NCBI RefSeq assembly: GCF_027484705.1
Contig: NZ_JAIXSL010000016.1
Span: 62,001 to 126,000, forward strand
Direction: 5' to 3'
Origin: Flavobacterium sp.
GTDB taxonomy: Bacteria; Bacteroidota; Bacteroidia; Flavobacteriales; Flavobacteriaceae
DNA: 64,000 nucleotides
The translations under genes were made by a program, and so were the position numbers. Below, in pieces: positions 18,035 through 26,355 of the stretch (position 1 is the first letter of the stretch; every line of letters starts with the position of its first letter). The notes beneath the pieces were generated by a model. The model did no database searches, had not been told where the DNA came from, and was given only the letters and a program-made list of their open reading frames with translations.

Positions 18035-19663
18035 TTAAACCTGAATCACTCCAAGATTGAATTTTTTCTCAATAGGAGCGTGGTTCGCCGCTTCAATACC
18101 CATTGAAATCCAGGTTCTGGTATCTATCGGATCGATGATCGCATCTGTCCACAATCTTGAGGCCGCATAATAGGGAGAAACCTGCGCATCGTAACGTGCT
18201 TTTATTTTGTCGAACAGTTCTTTTTCTTTGACTTCATCGACGACTTCTCCTTTGGCTTTTAACGAAGAAGCTTCGATTTGTGCCAACACTTTCGCGGCTT
18301 GTGTTCCGCCCATCACAGCGAGTTCTGCACTTGGCCAGGCGAAAATCAATCTCGGATCGTATGCTTTTCCGCACATCGCGTAATTTCCGGCTCCGTAAGA
18401 ATTGCCGACAATCACCGTAAACTTCGGCACCACAGAATTGGAAACGGCGTTGACCATTTTAGCGCCATCTTTAATGATTCCACCATGTTCACTTTTAGAA
18501 CCGACCATAAAACCGGTAACGTCCTGCACAAACACCAACGGGATTTTCTTTTGGTTGCAATTCGCTATAAAACGCGTGGCTTTATCGGCAGAATCCGAAT
18601 AAATCGCACCACCAAATTGCATTTCGCCTTTGGCAGTTTTGACTACTTTTCGTTGGTTCGCAACAATGCCTACGGCCCAACCGTCAATTCTGGTGTAAGC
18701 TGTGATTAAAGTTTTTCCGTAATCGGGTTTGTATTCGTCCCACTCGGAATTATCGACCAATCGTTTGATGATGTCATACATATCGTACTGATCGGCCCGC
18801 GATTTTGGAATGATGCCGTATATTTCTTTTTCGTCAGCAGCCGGTTTTTCAGCTTTTTCTCTGTTAAAACCTGCTTTATCGTAATCTCCAATTTTCCCGA
18901 CGATACTTTTGATTCGGTCTAAAGCGTCTTTATCGTCTTTTGCTTTGTAATCCGTTACGCCTGAAATCGAGCAATGTGTTGTGGCGCCTCCGAGGGTTTC
19001 GTTGTCTATGGTTTCTCCGATTGCGGCTTTCACGAGATAACTTCCGGCTAAAAAGATGCTTCCGGTTTTATCCACGATCATCGCTTCATCGCTCATAATC
19101 GGAAGGTAAGCGCCACCGGCTACACAGCTTCCCATGACGGCGGCGATTTGGGTGATTCCCATACTCGACATCACGGCATTGTTTCGAAAAATTCTTCCGA
19201 AGTGTTCTTTATCTGGGAAAATTTCATCTTGCATAGGTAAATAAACACCGGCTGAATCGACTAGATAGATAATCGGCAAACGGTTTTCCATCGCGATTTC
19301 CTGTGCTCTTAAATTCTTTTTTCCGGTAATTGGAAACCAAGCGCCGGCTTTTACAGTAGCATCATTAGCGACCACAATACATTGCTTTCCTTTGATGTAT
19401 CCGATTTTGACCACGACACCGCCCGAAGGACAACCGCCGTGTTCCGCATACATGCCATCGCCAACAAAAGCGCCAATCTCGATGCTTTTGGCTTTTGGGT
19501 CGAGCAAATAATCGATGCGTTCGCGCGCCGTCATTTTTCCTTCAGCATGCAGTTTTTCGATTCTTTTTTCACCGCCGCCCAAACGGACTTTGGCAAATCG
19601 TTGTTTTAAATCGGAAAGTAAAAGTTTGTTGTGATCTTCGTTTTTATTGAAGTTGATGTCCAT
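18035..19663 (-). CDS. Acyl-CoA carboxylase beta (carboxyltransferase) subunit, methylcrotonyl/propionyl type
   Basis: 542 residues with paired crotonase-fold carboxyltransferase domains. Moves CO2 from biotin to an acyl-CoA. Conserved parts include KMTARERIDYLLD near 43, GGCPSGGVV near 76, VDSAGVYLPMQ in the N half, and GSKSEHGGIIKDGAKM and GNSYGAGNYAMCGKAYDPR in the C half. The sequence looks nearest to methylcrotonyl-CoA carboxylase beta (leucine breakdown), but propionyl-CoA or geranyl-CoA are possible. No biotin carboxylase/BCCP alpha subunit is next to it. A minus-strand TAGTTTTG at 19727-19734 may be its -7 element. Confidence 0.85.
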   Translation of the reverse strand: MDINFNKNEDHNKLLLSDLKQRFAKVRLGGGEKRIEKLHAEGKMTARERIDYLLDPKAKSIEIGAFVGDGMYAEHGGCPSGGVVVKIGYIKGKQCIVVANDATVKAGAWFPITGKKNLRAQEIAMENRLPIIYLVDSAGVYLPMQDEIFPDKEHFGRIFRNNAVMSSMGITQIAAVMGSCVAGGAYLPIMSDEAMIVDKTGSIFLAGSYLVKAAIGETIDNETLGGATTHCSISGVTDYKAKDDKDALDRIKSIVGKIGDYDKAGFNREKAEKPAADEKEIYGIIPKSRADQYDMYDIIKRLVDNSEWDEYKPDYGKTLITAYTRIDGWAVGIVANQRKVVKTAKGEMQFGGAIYSDSADKATRFIANCNQKKIPLVFVQDVTGFMVGSKSEHGGIIKDGAKMVNAVSNSVVPKFTVIVGNSYGAGNYAMCGKAYDPRLIFAWPSAELAVMGGTQAAKVLAQIEASSLKAKGEVVDEVKEKELFDKIKARYDAQVSPYYAASRLWTDAIIDPIDTRTWISMGIEAANHAPIEKKFNLGVIQV

Positions 19664-19815
19664 AAAAGCTTCTGGTTTATTGATGCGCTAAAATACGAAA
19701 TCGTTTGAATTATGCTGCGGCTTATTCAAAACTAATGTAAATTTATCTTTAAGAAAAGGTTAACTCGATAACAACTTCTTGTTGCTAACTTAATATTAAA
19801 TTAACATTAACAGGT

Positions 19816-19823
19816 TACTTTTG
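19816..19823 (+). promoter_or_regulatory. Possible -7 element for DUF47-pit operon
   Basis: TACTTTTG fits TAnnTTTG and lies 24 nt upstream of the chosen ATG at 19848. No TTG occurs at the usual distance, so confidence is limited. Confidence 0.35.
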
Positions 19824-19847
19824 CTTCAAAATTTTAAACCAACAGTC

Positions 19848-20489
19848 ATGACATTAAATAATATTTTTCAGTTTTTAGTTCCGAAAGATAAAAAGTTCTT
19901 CCCTTTATTTGAACAGGCTTCTGCGAACTTAATTATTTTAGCAGAAACTTTGCATGAAGCTGTCAATGCGCCTAAAGAAGAAAGAGAAGAATATTTTAAG
20001 AAAATAGCGGATCTGGAAATCACGATTGAAGAAATTACGCACATGACACACTTGGAGCTCAGCAGAAATTTCATTACACCTTTTGACCGCGAAGATATTC
20101 ATATGTTGATAAAATCCATCGACAACGTGGCGGATTTTATGCACGGTGCCGCGAGCAGAATGCGTTTGTATCAGGTAGAGAAAATCACAAAATCGATCAG
20201 GAAACTAACTGAAATCAACCTTGAAGCTTGTCAGCTCATTGGTGTTGGAATTAGAGAATTGAAAGTCATGAACAACAAAGCCATCAAAGAAACCTGCAAA
20301 AGAATCAATAAATTGGAAAGTAAAGCGGATGATGTTTTCGACAAGGCCGTCGCGGATATCTTTGAAAATGAAACCGATGCTAAAAATATCATTAAATATA
20401 AAGAAGTTTTGTCGGCATTAGAATCAGCATCAGATAAATGTAAAAGCGTATCGAACGTGATGGAACAAATTTCGGTGAAACATTCATAA
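19848..20489 (+). CDS. DUF47 / PhoU-like phosphate transport accessory protein
   Basis: 213 residues from ATG 19848 (MTLNNIFQFLVPKDKKFF). An upstream in-frame TTG would add nine residues but sits in the likely promoter. All-helical PhoU-like fold with family segments FFPLFEQASANL, ITHMTHLELSRNFITPFDREDI and LIKSIDNVADFMHGAASRM. DUF47 proteins pair with Pit transporters and are thought to modulate phosphate uptake. The pit gene begins 24 nt downstream, which fits exactly. Confidence 0.92.
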   Translation: MTLNNIFQFLVPKDKKFFPLFEQASANLIILAETLHEAVNAPKEEREEYFKKIADLEITIEEITHMTHLELSRNFITPFDREDIHMLIKSIDNVADFMHGAASRMRLYQVEKITKSIRKLTEINLEACQLIGVGIRELKVMNNKAIKETCKRINKLESKADDVFDKAVADIFENETDAKNIIKYKEVLSALESASDKCKSVSNVMEQISVKHS

Positions 20490-20513
20490 AATCGCCAACT
20501 AAAATTTCATTTT

Positions 20514-21845
20514 ATGGATTTTACACTTCTCATTATCATTATAGTCCTTTCTTTAATCTTTGACTATATTAATGGTTTTCACGATGCGGCGAACTCGATT
20601 GCCACGATTGTAGCCACAAAAGTATTGACGCCTTTTCAGGCCGTTTTGTGGGCTGCTTTTTTCAACTTTTTAGCGTATTGGGTTTTCGGATTTGGTGTTG
20701 CTGATACGGTTGCTAAAACGGCAAATACTAGCAATATCAATTTGATCGTGATTTTATCGGGTGTCATCGCGGCAATTATCTGGAATTTAATCACATGGTG
20801 GAAAGGAATTCCGTCTTCGTCCTCACATACTTTGATTGGTGGATTTGCGGGCGCAGCCATTGCTCATGGTTTCACAGGCGTGACCGATCCTGAACATGCG
20901 GGATTTAAAATCGTAAACTGGATTAATCAGGCCAAAGCGGGTGAATTATTGCCTTCAGGGGTATTGATTGTTATTTTGTTTATCGTATTTGCACCTTTAC
21001 TCGGAATGATTATCGCCTATTTCATGTCGTTATGGCTGATGTATTCCTCTAAAAAAAATATTTACCCAAAAATTCTCACGGTCGTTTTAATGGTATTGGT
21101 AGCTTGGTTTTTAAGTAGCGTATTGGAATCCTATTCCGATATTAAAAAGCCAAGATTTGAAAGCCATACGCTTAGTTTCTTTTGTGAACCTGCGAATATC
21201 AAATGGTTTTTGGTGGGCGTAGTGTTTTATAGTCTGGCGATTTTCAATTTGTTCTTCAGTTCATTTTCAACCGCAAAAGCGGAAGCTGTCTTGAAGAAAA
21301 TGCAGTTGTTGTCTTCTGCGGCATTCAGTTTAGGACACGGTGGAAACGATTCACAAAAAGTAATGGGAATCATCGCTGCAGCAGTTGCGGTGTATATCAA
21401 ATCCAATCCGCATGTGGATATGTCTGTAGGTTGGTTAGATTTGAATGTTGTGCTGCCATCTGAAAAAGACGGCGTCAAGATCGATGGCGTGATGCCTGAA
21501 TGGATTCCACTGACCTGTTATACCGTAATCGCTTTAGGAACACTCAGTGGTGGTTGGAAAATCGTAAAAACGATGGGCTCCAAAATCACAAAAGTAACCG
21601 CATTTGAAGGCGTGGTGGCGGAATCTGCAGGAGCATTGACATTGTTCTCTACAGAGCATTTCAAAATTCCGGTATCGACTACACATACTATTGCAGGTTC
21701 CATCATCGGGGTAGGAATCACCAAAAGGGTTTCTGCCGTGCGTTGGGGCATCACTGTAAAACTATTATGGGCGTGGTTATTGACGATTCCGGTTTCTGCT
21801 GTTCTGGCTGCTTTGGTTTATTTGCTGCTCAATTTATTTTTATAA
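20514..21845 (+). CDS. pit: Low-affinity inorganic phosphate transporter, Pit family
   Basis: 443-residue inner membrane permease with about ten membrane segments. The duplicated Pit signatures are visible: GFHDAANSIATIVATK near 22 and GHGGNDSQKVMGIIAA near 278. SSSHTLIGGFAGAAIAHG and STTHTIAGSIIGVGI are the paired selectivity motifs. Imports phosphate, probably as metal-phosphate with protons. It is the second gene of the DUF47-pit operon; a perfect-stem terminator follows directly. Confidence 0.94.
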   Translation: MDFTLLIIIIVLSLIFDYINGFHDAANSIATIVATKVLTPFQAVLWAAFFNFLAYWVFGFGVADTVAKTANTSNINLIVILSGVIAAIIWNLITWWKGIPSSSSHTLIGGFAGAAIAHGFTGVTDPEHAGFKIVNWINQAKAGELLPSGVLIVILFIVFAPLLGMIIAYFMSLWLMYSSKKNIYPKILTVVLMVLVAWFLSSVLESYSDIKKPRFESHTLSFFCEPANIKWFLVGVVFYSLAIFNLFFSSFSTAKAEAVLKKMQLLSSAAFSLGHGGNDSQKVMGIIAAAVAVYIKSNPHVDMSVGWLDLNVVLPSEKDGVKIDGVMPEWIPLTCYTVIALGTLSGGWKIVKTMGSKITKVTAFEGVVAESAGALTLFSTEHFKIPVSTTHTIAGSIIGVGITKRVSAVRWGITVKLLWAWLLTIPVSAVLAALVYLLLNLFL

Positions 21846-21860
21846 GAAGATATAACATAA

Positions 21861-21890
21861 AAAAAACTGCCTTTTTTAAGGCAGTTTTTT
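21861..21890. terminator. Terminator after pit
   Basis: Perfect 13-bp stem AAAAAACTGCCTT / AAGGCAGTTTTTT with a TTTT loop, just past the pit stop. Confidence 0.9.
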
Positions 21891-21998
21891 TGTTCAGTAG
21901 TACAAGAATTTTTACTCTAAGACGCAAACCTCAATTTGTTCAGCATGATTCTTTAGTTTAAGTTCACTCAGATTATTGTTGGATTTTGGATAGGATTT

Positions 21999-22985
21999 TT
22001 ATTTAATCAGTCGTTTTATCGCTGCCCATTGTTTTAAGGCATCACGAGCTTCAACGGCAGGATAACCCAAAACCGTTTTTCCGGCTTCAACATCGGCTGC
22101 TACTCCGGAACCGGCGCCTACGATAACGCCATCGCCAAGCGTAAGGTGGTCTTTAATTGATGCACTACCTCCGATGATTACACCGTTTCCGAGTGTCACT
22201 GATCCGGCCAAACCGCTGTTTCCGGCCATAATGCAGAATTTTCCAAGTTGGCTGTTGTGACCAATTTGAACCAGATTATCGATTTTGCAGCCGTCACCCA
22301 AAACGGTAGAACTGAATTTTCCGCGATCTACACTTGAGTTTGCGCCGATTTCAACATTGTTGCCAATGACTACATTGCCGATTTGCGGAATCTTCACCAA
22401 ACCTCTTTCAGCACAAGGCCTGAATCCAAATCCGTCTGCACCAATGGTAGCGTTCGGGTGTATGATGCAATAATTTCCAATATGACAACGCTCGCGAACA
22501 ACGGCTCCAGACCAGATTACGGTGTTTTTGCCAATCGTACATTCATCAAATATGGTAACATTAGGATAGATTATGGTGTTTTCGCCAAGCGTTACTTTCG
22601 GTCCTATATAACAATTGGCACCGATTTTCGAACCTTGTCCAATCACGGCTGAAGCATCGATCACGGCTGTTGGGTGAATGTCAGTGTCAAATACCGGTGG
22701 AGCAGGAGCGAACATTTCCAATACCTGCGACATTGCTAAATCGGCATTCTTAACTTTGATGAACGCGCGATTTTCACCCGGTTCTATAGAAATGTCTTCG
22801 TTAACTACCGCAACACAAGCTTTAGAGGTTTCCCAAAACTTCTCATATTTCTTGTTCCCAATGAATGAAATCTCAGAATCGCTGGCGAGGCTTAATTGTT
22901 CTGGAGCCGTAATTTTTTTAGTGGTTGATCCGGATATAACGCCTTTAAGGACTTCGTTGATTTCGAGCAAAGAATACGATTTCAT
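21999..22985 (-). CDS. lpxD: LpxD-type UDP-3-O-acylglucosamine N-acyltransferase
   Basis: 328 residues. The N-terminal uridine-binding-like domain covers about 1-95, then hexapeptide repeats of the left-handed beta-helix (IGANCYIG, LGENTIIYPNVTIF, IGKNTVIW and so on), and a C-terminal helix (ALKQWAAIKRLIK). The catalytic His is in NLVQIGHNSQLG near 243. It would add the second 3-hydroxyacyl chain in lipid A synthesis in the cytoplasm. No other lpx gene is adjacent, so this may be the second, shorter LpxD-like paralogue often seen in flavobacteria, and its substrate is less certain than its fold. Confidence 0.82.
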   Translation of the reverse strand: MKSYSLLEINEVLKGVISGSTTKKITAPEQLSLASDSEISFIGNKKYEKFWETSKACVAVVNEDISIEPGENRAFIKVKNADLAMSQVLEMFAPAPPVFDTDIHPTAVIDASAVIGQGSKIGANCYIGPKVTLGENTIIYPNVTIFDECTIGKNTVIWSGAVVRERCHIGNYCIIHPNATIGADGFGFRPCAERGLVKIPQIGNVVIGNNVEIGANSSVDRGKFSSTVLGDGCKIDNLVQIGHNSQLGKFCIMAGNSGLAGSVTLGNGVIIGGSASIKDHLTLGDGVIVGAGSGVAADVEAGKTVLGYPAVEARDALKQWAAIKRLIK

Positions 22986-23105
22986 GTTTAGACTTGGGTT
23001 TTTGTTGGTTATAATTTCCCAAATAAAAACAATAAGAATGAAAATACCTAATTCTTAAAGAAATTCCGGAAACGCAATGACATTAATAACGCACTAATGA
23101 CTTTA

Positions 23106-23648
23106 TTATTTTTCGGCCAGCGCAATGAGTTTCAAAATCGTTTTCCAATTGCGCGAAGTGGCTTGCAATCGGAGCTTTTTTTCGATGACTACATTATTGA
23201 GTTTGGTGTTTGCGGCAGAATCGGCATACCATAAATAAAGCGCACGGTTTTTATTTATGAAGCGGTCGTTGGCGAAATCTATCGCTTGTAATTGATTGAA
23301 ATTATCAGCAAGCGGAATATCAGAGAGAAATGCCACATAAGGTTGTGTGGGATCCAAAAGATTTTCGGCAACAAAAGGATTTTCGGAAACGATGGTTTTT
23401 AATTCTTCTAAAGTCGTAACGCGCACCGGAACCAGAAAACCAAAATGTTCTTCAATTTTCTGAGCAATCATTTCTTCCAAAATGGCAACGTCCGAAATCG
23501 CACTGTCAAAAATAATATTGCCGCTTTGGATGTAAGTGGTAATGTTCTCAAAATCGAGTTCACTCAAAACCTGACGCAATGTTTCCATCTTAATGATCTT
23601 ATGACCGCTAACATTGATGCCGCGCAATAAAGCAATATAAGTCGCCAT
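23106..23648 (-). CDS. DUF1697 family protein
   Basis: 180 residues, full length for DUF1697. The opening MATYIALLRGINVSGHKIIKM and the TYIQSGNIIFDS segment are the family hallmarks. Cytoplasmic, no signal peptide. No biochemical role is established. It lies 23 nt downstream of prfB on the minus strand and may be read from the prfB transcript. Confidence 0.88.
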   Translation of the reverse strand: MATYIALLRGINVSGHKIIKMETLRQVLSELDFENITTYIQSGNIIFDSAISDVAILEEMIAQKIEEHFGFLVPVRVTTLEELKTIVSENPFVAENLLDPTQPYVAFLSDIPLADNFNQLQAIDFANDRFINKNRALYLWYADSAANTKLNNVVIEKKLRLQATSRNWKTILKLIALAEK

Positions 23649-23671
23649 ACCTTATGTTCTAAAATCTCAAT

Positions 23672-24770
23672 TTAGTGTTCTTCTTTTTGTCCCATCATCA
23701 TCAGAAACGCTTTTAGAAACGCATCAATCTCGCCATTCATTACGCCGTCGACATCGCTGGTTTCGTAACCCGTGCGGACATCTTTCACCAATTTGTAGGG
23801 ATGCATCACATAATTCCGGATTTGCGAACCCCATTCGATTTTCATCTTTTCGGCCTCGATATCGTTGCGCTGTTCCTGTTGTTTCTTGAGTTCAATTTCG
23901 TACAACTGCGATTTCAGCATCTGCATCGCGCGTTGTCGGTTGTCCTGCTGCGAACGCGTTTCCGAACACTGAATCTGGATTCCCGTAGGCTTGTGAAACA
24001 ACTGCACTTTAGTCTCCACTTTATTGACATTCTGACCACCGGCACCACTCGAACGCGAGGTGATGATGTCAATATCGGCAGGGTTGATGTCGATTTCAAT
24101 CGTATCATCCACCAACGGATAAACATAAACCGAAACAAAAGAAGTATGCCGTTTCGCATTGCTGTCGAACGGGGAAATCCGCACCAAACGATGCACACCG
24201 TTTTCACCTTTGAGATAACCGAACGCAAAATCGCCTTCAATTTCCAAAGTCACGGTTTTTATTCCTGCGGCATCACCTTTCTGGAAGTTGAGTTCCTTGA
24301 TCTTATAACCTGATTTTTCGGCCCACATCATATACATGCGCATGAGCATTTCGGCCCAATCGCAGCTTTCGGTTCCGCCAGCTCCGGCTGTAATCTGCAG
24401 TACGGCACTAAGCGAATCGCCTTCGTCGGAAAGCATATTTTTAAACTCGATATCTTCTATAAACGTATTGGCTACATCAAACTGCGCATCGAGTTCATCT
24501 ACAGTGAGTTCACCTTCTTTATAAAACTCAAAAGCAAGCTGTAACTCATCGGTGAGAATGATGGCTTTTTCGTAATCTTCAACCCACTTTTTCTTAGAGC
24601 GCAGGTTCTTTACGAGGATCTCGGCTTCCTTGGCGTTATCCCAAAAATTCGGGGCGAAAGTCTTTTCCTCTTCGTTGGCAATTTCTACAAGCTTGGCATC
24701 GATGTCAAAGATACCTCCTCAACGCACCAAGGCGTTCTACAATACCTTTTATTTGTTCGGTAGTTGTCAT
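23672..24770 (-). CDS. prfB: Peptide chain release factor 2, with programmed +1 frameshift
   Basis: Two frames join to make 365 residues, the normal RF2 length. Frame one runs from ATG 24770 through 21 codons to CTT, then meets TGA at 24707-24705. Skipping the T at 24707 resumes at 24706 (GAC) and continues to 23672. The shift site AGGAGGTATCTTTGAC is the classical one: an internal Shine-Dalgarno-like AGGAGG, the slippery CTT and a UGA that RF2 itself reads, giving autoregulation. SPF (stop-codon recognition) lies at about 198-200 and GGQ (peptidyl hydrolysis) at 244-246. Confidence 0.96.
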
Positions 24771-24814
24771 AAATTATATTTAATTTTGGCGATCGTTATT
24801 TGGATGCTGATTTC

Positions 24815-24892
24815 TAGCCCCGATGGAAGTGGTTATCCTTTTGTGCCGGGGTTCGGCGCAAAAGATAGTAACGGACAGCGGGAATATGCTCC
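24815..24892 (+). repeat. 78-nt structured intergenic repeat, copy 2
   Basis: Same ends and blocks as copy 1: TAGCCCCGAT, ATCC, AGCGGGAA, GCTCC. The hairpin arms are CTTTTGTGCC and GGCGCAAAAG with a 7-nt loop, so arm sequence differs while pairing is kept. It lies between divergent prfB and the threonine aldolase gene. An open frame runs through it into the aldolase, but that extension is not protein-like. Confidence 0.85.
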
Positions 24893-24933
24893 TGAACAAA
24901 ATCGAAAACAAAAGTAAACTTTCTGCCACAGAT

Positions 24934-25959
24934 ATGGAAATAAATTTAATCAGCGATACCGTCACCAAACCGTCACCAGAAATGCTGCAGGCGATGTTCA
25001 ACGCCAAAGTAGGCGATGATGTGTTCAAGCAAGACCCGACCGTCAACGACTTTGAAAGTAAAGTGGCGGAACTGTTCGGCATGGAAGCGGCGCTCTTTTT
25101 TCCTTCGGGAACGATGGCCAACCAAACCGCAATCAAGCTTAACACCAATCCCGGAGATCAGATCATTTGCGATAAATGGTCGCACATTCATTTATATGAA
25201 GCGGGTGGCGCTTCGTTCAACAGCGGCGTCAATTTCAACTTACTCGACGGGCATCGCGGGATGATTACGGCGGAACAAGTGAAGAATGGCATCAACGATC
25301 CGGAGTTTTATCATGCGCCTTTATCGAAAATGGTCGGCATCGAAAACACGACCAATAAAGGTGGCGGTGCTTGTTATGACATCGAGACTTTACAAGAAAT
25401 CAAACAGGTTTGTGTAGATAACAACCTCAAATACCATCTCGATGGCGCGCGTTTGTGGAACGCGATGATCGCCAAAAAACAACATCCGAAACAGTTCGGC
25501 GCCTTGTTCGATACGATTTCGGTTTGCTTTTCTAAAGGTTTGGGAGCTCCTATTGGCTCTGTGTTGCTTTCCGATGCAGCCACCATGAAAAGAGCCTTGC
25601 GCATCCGAAAAATATTTGGTGGTAATTTGCGTCAGTCTGGTTATTTAGCCGCTGCAGGGATTTATGCATTGCAGAACAACATCAACAGATTGGAAGACGA
25701 CCATCGACGCGCCAAAGAATTAGGATCGAAGTTGCAACAATTGTCTTGGGTCGCCAAAGTAGAACCTGTTGAAACGAACATTATCATATTTTCCGTACAA
25801 TCTCATATTGCCGACAAAGAAATCATCGACAAACTCGCGCAAAAAGGCATTGCGATCAGTCTGATGGCTAAAGGCACTTTAAGAATGGTCACACATCTCG
25901 ATTATAAAGAAGTGATGCACACGTATGTCTTGGAAGCTTTGGAGAAAATGACTTTTTAA
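24934..25959 (+). CDS. ltaE: Low-specificity L-threonine aldolase (PLP-dependent)
   Basis: Cleaves threonine or allo-threonine to glycine and acetaldehyde. 341 residues from ATG 24934 (MEINLISDTVTKPS), the family's normal start; the frame stays open 37 codons upstream but that part is the intergenic repeat. The PLP lysine is Lys201 in CFSKGLGAPIGS. Other family parts are GDDVFKQDPTVNDFE, FFPSGTMANQTA and YHLDGARLWNA. The stop directly abuts the convergent ybaB stop with no intervening base, so the two 3' ends must overlap in RNA. Confidence 0.93.
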   Translation: MEINLISDTVTKPSPEMLQAMFNAKVGDDVFKQDPTVNDFESKVAELFGMEAALFFPSGTMANQTAIKLNTNPGDQIICDKWSHIHLYEAGGASFNSGVNFNLLDGHRGMITAEQVKNGINDPEFYHAPLSKMVGIENTTNKGGGACYDIETLQEIKQVCVDNNLKYHLDGARLWNAMIAKKQHPKQFGALFDTISVCFSKGLGAPIGSVLLSDAATMKRALRIRKIFGGNLRQSGYLAAAGIYALQNNINRLEDDHRRAKELGSKLQQLSWVAKVEPVETNIIIFSVQSHIADKEIIDKLAQKGIAISLMAKGTLRMVTHLDYKEVMHTYVLEALEKMTF

Positions 25960-26286
25960 TTATTTAAACAAGCCGTCCATTCCGGGAATATTCGGCATAC
26001 CGTCTTTGGCTGCGATGGCGAGTTCGTTTTCGTTGATGGTTGTCGCGCATTCGATGGCTTTGTTCATAACGAGGACAAGATAGTCTTCGAGTTGTTCTTT
26101 GTCCTCAAGTAAAGTATCGTCAATTGTTATGGATTTTATTTTACGGTTGGCCGTCAAAGTGACTTTAAGCAAGCCATCGTTGCTTTGTTCGTCTATTAAA
26201 ACGGTGTCCAATCTTTTTTTAGTGGCTTCCACTTTTTGCTGGGCTTCCTTTAATTTGCCCATCATGCCCATGATATCTCCAAACAT
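25960..26286 (-). CDS. ybaB: YbaB/EbfC nucleoid-associated protein
   Basis: 108 residues, the standard size. Seen: N-terminal helix [26 protein letters not shown], a beta core ([14 protein letters not shown]) and a C-terminal helix. Binds DNA as a dimer. It is often beside dnaX-recR, but here it stands alone, convergent with the aldolase. Confidence 0.92.
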   Translation of the reverse strand: MFGDIMGMMGKLKEAQQKVEATKKRLDTVLIDEQSNDGLLKVTLTANRKIKSITIDDTLLEDKEQLEDYLVLVMNKAIECATTINENELAIAAKDGMPNIPGMDGLFK

Positions 26287-26355
26287 GTTGATAATTTTTA
26301 CGGTTTTGAAGCGTTAAAATTACTAAATTGCCCTTTCACAATCAATACACAAAAG

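Noticed and set aside
23801..24313. 170-codon open frame antisense to prfB
   Set aside because: Entirely within the conserved GGQ/SPF part of RF2; composition is that of a shadow frame.
24823..24933. N-terminal extension of the threonine aldolase
   Set aside because: The stretch is copy 2 of the 78-nt repeat; the family's conserved N-terminus begins at ATG 24934.
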